The notes under the pieces are model-generated. The model searched no databases, was not told where the DNA came from, and saw nothing but the letters and a program-made list of their open reading frames with translations. The position numbers and the translations under genes are program-made. A stretch of DNA of 64,000 nt. Source: Chryseobacterium sp. JV274 (GTDB taxonomy: Bacteria; Bacteroidota; Bacteroidia; Flavobacteriales; Weeksellaceae). The stretch is from positions 2,046,001 to 2,110,000 of the forward strand of contig NZ_LR824569.1 of assembly GCF_903969135.1 (NCBI RefSeq). The letters run 5' to 3'. Positions 60,410 to 64,000 of this stretch are shown in pieces (the stretch's first letter is position 1; each line of letters opens with the position of its first letter).

Positions 60410-61771
60410 ATGAAAATAAGAACCCGACTTACGCTGCTTTTTACTTTAATCACTGCAATGCTTTTAAGTGTTTACAGCGTTTCGATTTATTATTCATCCA
60501 AAGAAGCCAGAGAAAAATCTTTTTACAGTGAGCTTCAAAATGAAGCGATTGCCAAAGCAGATCTGTTTTTCCGAAGTTCACTGCCGGAGCAGGAAATGCA
60601 CAAACTTTATAAAAACAATACCAGAACCCTAAATGAAGTTCAGGTAGCGATTTATGATATTAATAAGCAGCTCGTTTATCATGATGATGCCAAAGTGGAT
60701 TATGTAAAGGAAACCCCGGAAATGCTTTCCCAGATATTCCAGAAAAAGAGAATCAATTTCTTTTTAAACGATTTGCAGGTGATCGGAATGGTATATCATT
60801 ATGAGGGAAAAACTTATGCGGTAACCGCTGCAGCTTATGATCAATATGGATATGAATATCTCACTCATCTTCTTACCATCAGCATTATCTCTTTCTTCAG
60901 TATTTTAATATTAATTTATCTGGCCGGAATATTTCTTTCCAAAAAAGCATTGAATCCGCTCAGTGAAATGGTCACTCAGATTAAAAAAATCACGGCCGGA
61001 AAACTACAATTAAGGCTTAAAACAACAAAAGAGAAAGACGAACTTAATGAACTTGCTCAAAACTTCAACGGAATGCTGGAAAGACTTGAGAACTCTTTTG
61101 ATTCACAAAAGCATTTCGTATCCAACATTTCCCATGAACTGAGAACACCTTTGGCTGCTATTATTACCGAACTGGAACTGGCTTCTGAAAAAGATAAAAC
61201 CAAAGAAGAATATCAGGAAACCATTCAATATGCGCTTGAAGATGCACGAAATATGGTAAAACTTTCCAACAGTTTGATGGATCTCGCTAAAGCCAGTTAT
61301 GACCCTAACGAAATCAGTTTTTCCGAAGTTCGTCTTGATGAGGTTCTTCTGGAATCTTACACCAAAATCATAAAAGAAAATTCAGGATATAAAGTTTCAT
61401 TAAATATAGATGAGTCGTTAGAAGAGCATCAACTGGTCATCCAGGGAAATGAATATCTTCTGCAGGTCGCTTTTAATAATCTTATTGACAACGCCTGTAA
61501 ATATTCACCAGAACACATATGTTCAATAGATGTCAAAAGCAATGCGAAAATCCTTTTGATTAGTTTTACCAACAAAGGAAACATGATTCCTAGCGAAGAT
61601 TTAGAACATATTTTTAAACCTTTTTACAGAAGCGAAATACCCAAACCGGAGAAAGGACATGGAATAGGGCTTTTCCTTACTGAGAAAATTATTCTCCTTC
61701 ACCACGCAAAAATTACAGTCGTATCAGATCATAATGATACTATTTTTACCGTGATATTTGATATCATTTAA
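60410..61771 (+). CDS. EnvZ-like sensor histidine kinase
   Basis: 453-residue kinase. Transmembrane helices about 8-28 and 153-175 frame a periplasmic sensing part of about 125 residues. A HAMP domain follows (about 178-230), then HisKA with phosphoacceptor H242 (FVSNISHELRTPLAAI), and an HATPase with NNLIDNACKYS and GHGIGLFL. All catalytic motifs are intact. Forms a pair with the upstream regulator. Signal unknown; the downstream RND adaptor and mgtC suggest metal or envelope stress. Confidence 0.93.
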   Translation: MKIRTRLTLLFTLITAMLLSVYSVSIYYSSKEAREKSFYSELQNEAIAKADLFFRSSLPEQEMHKLYKNNTRTLNEVQVAIYDINKQLVYHDDAKVDYVKETPEMLSQIFQKKRINFFLNDLQVIGMVYHYEGKTYAVTAAAYDQYGYEYLTHLLTISIISFFSILILIYLAGIFLSKKALNPLSEMVTQIKKITAGKLQLRLKTTKEKDELNELAQNFNGMLERLENSFDSQKHFVSNISHELRTPLAAIITELELASEKDKTKEEYQETIQYALEDARNMVKLSNSLMDLAKASYDPNEISFSEVRLDEVLLESYTKIIKENSGYKVSLNIDESLEEHQLVIQGNEYLLQVAFNNLIDNACKYSPEHICSIDVKSNAKILLISFTNKGNMIPSEDLEHIFKPFYRSEIPKPEKGHGIGLFLTEKIILLHHAKITVVSDHNDTIFTVIFDII

Positions 61772-61783
61772 TTTCTCTATTGC

Positions 61784-62635
61784 TTATTCGTGAGAAAGAG
61801 ATTTTTTATTGAAAACTGTAGTTCCAATACTGGCTGCAATTACACAGGTAATAGAAATCCACTGTAAAAAAGATAATTCTTCAGCAAGAAAAACCAATCC
61901 TGAAAGCGCTGCAAATGCAGGTTCCAGACTCATCAGAATACTGAAAGTTTTTGCAGGAAGTCTCTTCAAAGCCATCATCTCTAATGAAAATGGCAAAGCA
62001 CTTGAAAGGATAGCAACCCCAAGCCCTTTTACAAAAATAGCCGGAGTAAGATTGAAAACCGCACCATCCCATATTGTAAAAGGAATAATCACCATACTCG
62101 CAAATATCATTCCGGTAGTCACGGCATCTTTTCCGTCCATTATTTTCGAAACCTTTCCACCCATTATGATATAAAGAGCCCAGAACATCCCTGCAAGAAA
62201 GGCAAGCCCAAGTCCTACCAAATCAACATGATCATTCTGCCACGGAACAATCAGCAGGATTCCCACACAGGCCAGCAAAGCCCAGACAACATCCAGCAGT
62301 TTACGGGACAAAGCTAATGCAAGAAATAAAGGTCCCGCAAATTCCACAGTAACCGCCAGCCCCAAAGGAATTCTTTGAATCGCCATATAAAAAATAAGAT
62401 TCATCGCTGCCAAACCTATTCCGTATATCGCACAGTATTTCCATTTTTGTCTGTCAAACTGCAAAAATTTCGGACGGTTAATCAACGTAAGCAAAACAGC
62501 TGAAAGTACAATTCTTAAAGTAACCGTTCCAATAGCTCCAATGGCAGGAAAAAGCTGCTTGGCAATGGAAGCTCCTCCCTGTACACATATGATCGCTAAC
62601 AATGTAGCGGGTATCGCTATGTTTGATTTTTTCAT
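61784..62635 (-). CDS. EamA family transporter (RhtA-like)
   Basis: 283-residue inner membrane protein with ten hydrophobic helices arranged as two EamA repeats; the drug/metabolite transporter superfamily. Similarity is to RhtA/YhbE-type threonine or homoserine exporters (opening GGASIAKQLFPAIGAIGT; 'FAGPLFLALALSRK'; SLEPAFAALSGLVFL). It converges with the kinase gene (12 bp apart). Substrate unknown. Confidence 0.88.
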   Translation of the reverse strand: MKKSNIAIPATLLAIICVQGGASIAKQLFPAIGAIGTVTLRIVLSAVLLTLINRPKFLQFDRQKWKYCAIYGIGLAAMNLIFYMAIQRIPLGLAVTVEFAGPLFLALALSRKLLDVVWALLACVGILLIVPWQNDHVDLVGLGLAFLAGMFWALYIIMGGKVSKIMDGKDAVTTGMIFASMVIIPFTIWDGAVFNLTPAIFVKGLGVAILSSALPFSLEMMALKRLPAKTFSILMSLEPAFAALSGLVFLAEELSFLQWISITCVIAASIGTTVFNKKSLSHE

Positions 62636-62913
62636 TTCTAAATATATAATTCAAAAGATTTTGGAAAGAAATTTCCGCGATTAAACACACTTTTATTTAC
62701 ATGATAAATCGTGAAATTCATCATGTAAAACTGCCTGCCCCAAATGTATTGAAATTTTATCTTTTACAATGGGTACAGTTTACTCTTATTAATAGGGTCT
62801 AATCAATAATTGACTCTTTCAGGAGCAACTTAAAAAAGCAGAAATGATTTTCTCTAATGATTTTCTAATAACATTCTAAAGCTTTTCTAACGGTAAAAAA
62901 AGGCAGGCTTTTC

Positions 62914-62921
62914 TACTTTTG
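62914..62921 (+). promoter_or_regulatory. Minus-7 box for mgtC leader
   Basis: TACTTTTG, exact TAnnTTTG match; RNA should start near 62928, giving a leader of about 110 nt before mgtC. No clear minus-33 TTG at the right distance. Confidence 0.5.
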
Positions 62922-62941
62922 CACAGTAAAAAATAAAGCAT

Positions 62942-62977
62942 ATGGACTCAGATCCTTACAGTAGTTATCAATCTTAA
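62942..62977 (+). CDS. Possible 11-residue leader peptide
   Basis: Open frame ATG to TAA encoding MDSDPYSSYQS, starting about 14 nt after the predicted RNA start. Its stop codon touches the first base of the hairpin at 62976-63020. Position and size match leader peptides that control mgtC-type genes elsewhere, although its composition (no proline run) differs from MgtP. No independent evidence of translation. Confidence 0.35.
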   Translation: MDSDPYSSYQS

Positions 62978-63020
62978 AGCTTTAGTTGTACTCACTTTTC
63001 CCGTACAGCTGCAACGCTTT
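62976..63020 (+). promoter_or_regulatory. Stable hairpin in the mgtC leader
   Basis: Long inverted repeat: AAAGC (62976-62980) with GCTTT (63016-63020), and AGTTGTAC (62984-62991) with GTACAGCT (63003-63010, one G-U). It lies 18 bases before the mgtC ATG and directly after the leader ORF. It could act as an attenuator or ribosome-access switch. Confidence 0.6.
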
Positions 63021-63038
63021 ATAAAAAAAGGAAAAGTT

Positions 63039-63521
63039 ATGAATACATTTGAATTTACCCTTCGTTTACTGACTGCATTCTGCCTGGGTACCGGTATAGG
63101 TTTTGAAAGACAGTGGCGAAAAAAAAATGCAGGACTCAGAACCAATACTTTGGTTTGCATTGGCTCTGCAGCATTCGTATTGATTGCCATCAGAATTGGT
63201 GGCGATGCAGCCGGAAGAATCACCTCTTATATTGTCAGCGGAATCGGTTTCCTGGGCGGCGGCGTTATCATGAAAGACGGCCTTACCGTAAGAGGATTAA
63301 ATACAGCAGCCACATTATGGTGTTCTGCGGCCATAGGCGCATTATGTGCACTGGGATATCCTGCAGAAGCCCTCATCACAGTTTTCTTTATTGTCTCTAC
63401 CAATATATTCCTTAGACCTACTCTCTCTTCTCATAAAGAAGCAAGGAGCAAAAAATGGTTCAGTACCAAGAAAAATAACAACAAAAAAGTAAAAATCAGT
63501 AACAGCACTCAATTGTATTAA
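63039..63521 (+). CDS. mgtC: MgtC/SapB family membrane protein
   Basis: 160-residue membrane protein of the MgtC/SapB family with four to five hydrophobic helices. Conserved segments: GTGIGFERQWR, 'NAGLRTNTLVCIGSAAFVLI', IVSGIGFLGGGVIMKDG, RGLNTAATLWCSAAIGA. In other bacteria MgtC affects growth in low magnesium and inhibits the ATP synthase; which function holds here is unknown. It is followed after 4 bp by an RND adaptor, an unusual operon partner, and preceded by a structured leader. Confidence 0.92.
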   Translation: MNTFEFTLRLLTAFCLGTGIGFERQWRKKNAGLRTNTLVCIGSAAFVLIAIRIGGDAAGRITSYIVSGIGFLGGGVIMKDGLTVRGLNTAATLWCSAAIGALCALGYPAEALITVFFIVSTNIFLRPTLSSHKEARSKKWFSTKKNNNKKVKISNSTQLY

Positions 63522-63525
63522 GATC

Positions 63526-64000
63526 ATGAAAAAGATAATCTTAAGTAGTATTATTCTCTTTGCAGCCTCTTGTAAAGACAATACACCTCAACAAAATAAA
63601 GAACCGGAAATAATGATAAAAGGTAACCAGGTAACTGTTCCGGAAAACAATCCCGTTTTCAAAAAAATTAAAACACAGGTTGTTACCGAACAGGAACACA
63701 GCGATGGGGTAATTTCAGCGGGAACTATTCAGGCAATTCCTAATCATTATGCAGAAATTGCCAGTCCCTTTTCCGGAAGAATTACAAAATCATTTATTCA
63801 GCTTGGACAACATATTTCTGCCGGAAGTCCTCTTTTTGAGATTCTTTCTTCAGATTATTTTTCGGTTCAAAAAGATTATACGGATGCCCTGAATGATGTA
63901 CAGCTTGCCGAAAAAAATCACAGACGCCAGCAGGATCTCGTAAAACATGGCGTAGGTATTCAGAAGGAGCTGGATGAAGCGGAAACGGATTTTAAAAATA
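63526..64000 (+). CDS. Efflux RND periplasmic adaptor (partial, runs off the window)
   Basis: First 158 residues of a membrane-fusion protein of the CusB/CzcB-type family. Lipobox with C16 (FAASC), beta-barrel and lipoyl segment with GRITKSFIQLGQHISAGSPL, and then the start of the coiled coil (NDVQLAEKNHRRQQDLVKHG). Frame open at the right edge. Lies 4 bp after mgtC, so both are in one message. Probably heads an RND efflux set (metal or drug) that continues beyond the window. Confidence 0.9.
   Translation, partial: MKKIILSSIILFAASCKDNTPQQNKEPEIMIKGNQVTVPENNPVFKKIKTQVVTEQEHSDGVISAGTIQAIPNHYAEIASPFSGRITKSFIQLGQHISAGSPLFEILSSDYFSVQKDYTDALNDVQLAEKNHRRQQDLVKHGVGIQKELDEAETDFKN

Overview
The window looks like a chromosome segment of a flavobacterium in the Chryseobacterium/Elizabethkingia group (Bacteroidota, family Weeksellaceae). 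The evidence is low GC, AT-rich spacers without Shine-Dalgarno sites, many TAnnTTTG minus-7 boxes (the Bacteroidota promoter signature), and families typical of the group (DUF6341, DUF6427, DUF3109, DUF4290, DUF5715, split OstA-like LptA, TonB receptors with carboxypeptidase-like N-terminal domains). About 60 protein genes and one tRNA are annotated; no rRNA, CRISPR array, transposase or complete prophage is visible.

Layout. 0-8.2 kb, mostly minus: lptA-like, fur-like regulator, kup, pdhB, DUF2147, an LtaS/sulfatase-fold membrane enzyme. 8.3-13.3 kb, mostly plus: pssA, DnaQ-type exonuclease, DUF2007, FAH-fold enzyme, universal stress protein, DUF6341/DUF6427 pair, DUF3109. 13.4-24.5 kb, minus: M16 protease, LolA-like protein, trigger factor, a three-gene metal-uptake-like set (His/Cys-rich membrane protein, TonB receptor, lipoprotein), ABC-F ATPase. 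24.6-31 kb is the least ordinary part: two unknown cytoplasmic proteins, a DUF2235 (Tle1-type) protein whose GxSxG serine is replaced by glycine, and a run with a response regulator, a histidine kinase with no canonical start codon, a seven-helix membrane protein, an unknown protein and an M15-like DUF5715 protein.

31.1-44.2 kb: aqpZ, a PD-(D/E)XK protein, a LuxE-like enzyme carrying an in-frame dispersed repeat, lpxH and queD, a group of secreted hydrolases (two EreA/ChaN-like proteins and a beta-lactamase-fold protein fused to CBM48), a thioesterase, an OmpH-like chaperone, and the glyoxylate shunt genes aceB-aceA. A RamB/ScfR-type regulator diverges from aceB across a spacer with two palindromes. 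45.7-50.7 kb: a repeat-rich spacer, comF, an esterase, upp, der, tRNA-Gln and a small phage-type protein. 50.7-64 kb: katG, a haem-binding CxxCH protein with a DCC oxidoreductase, a lipoprotein alpha-amylase, DUF4290-murA (MurA has the fosfomycin-insensitive Asp in place of the loop Cys), an orphan NIL domain, a YiiX-type lipoprotein, an OmpR/EnvZ-like pair, an EamA transporter, and an mgtC gene with a structured leader followed by the start of an RND adaptor.

Several genes have a minus-7 box so close to the ATG that their transcripts should be leaderless or nearly so (pssA, the LtaS-like gene, queD, the His/Cys-rich protein, the glyoxylate regulator, DUF4290). Best leads: the mgtC leader (promoter, 11-codon ORF and hairpin), the startless kinase next to its membrane partner, the serine-less DUF2235 protein with two unknown neighbours, the aceB/regulator operators, the interlocked promoters at 11.8 kb, and three families of dispersed repeats. 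Names rest on motif recognition by eye; no database search was run.
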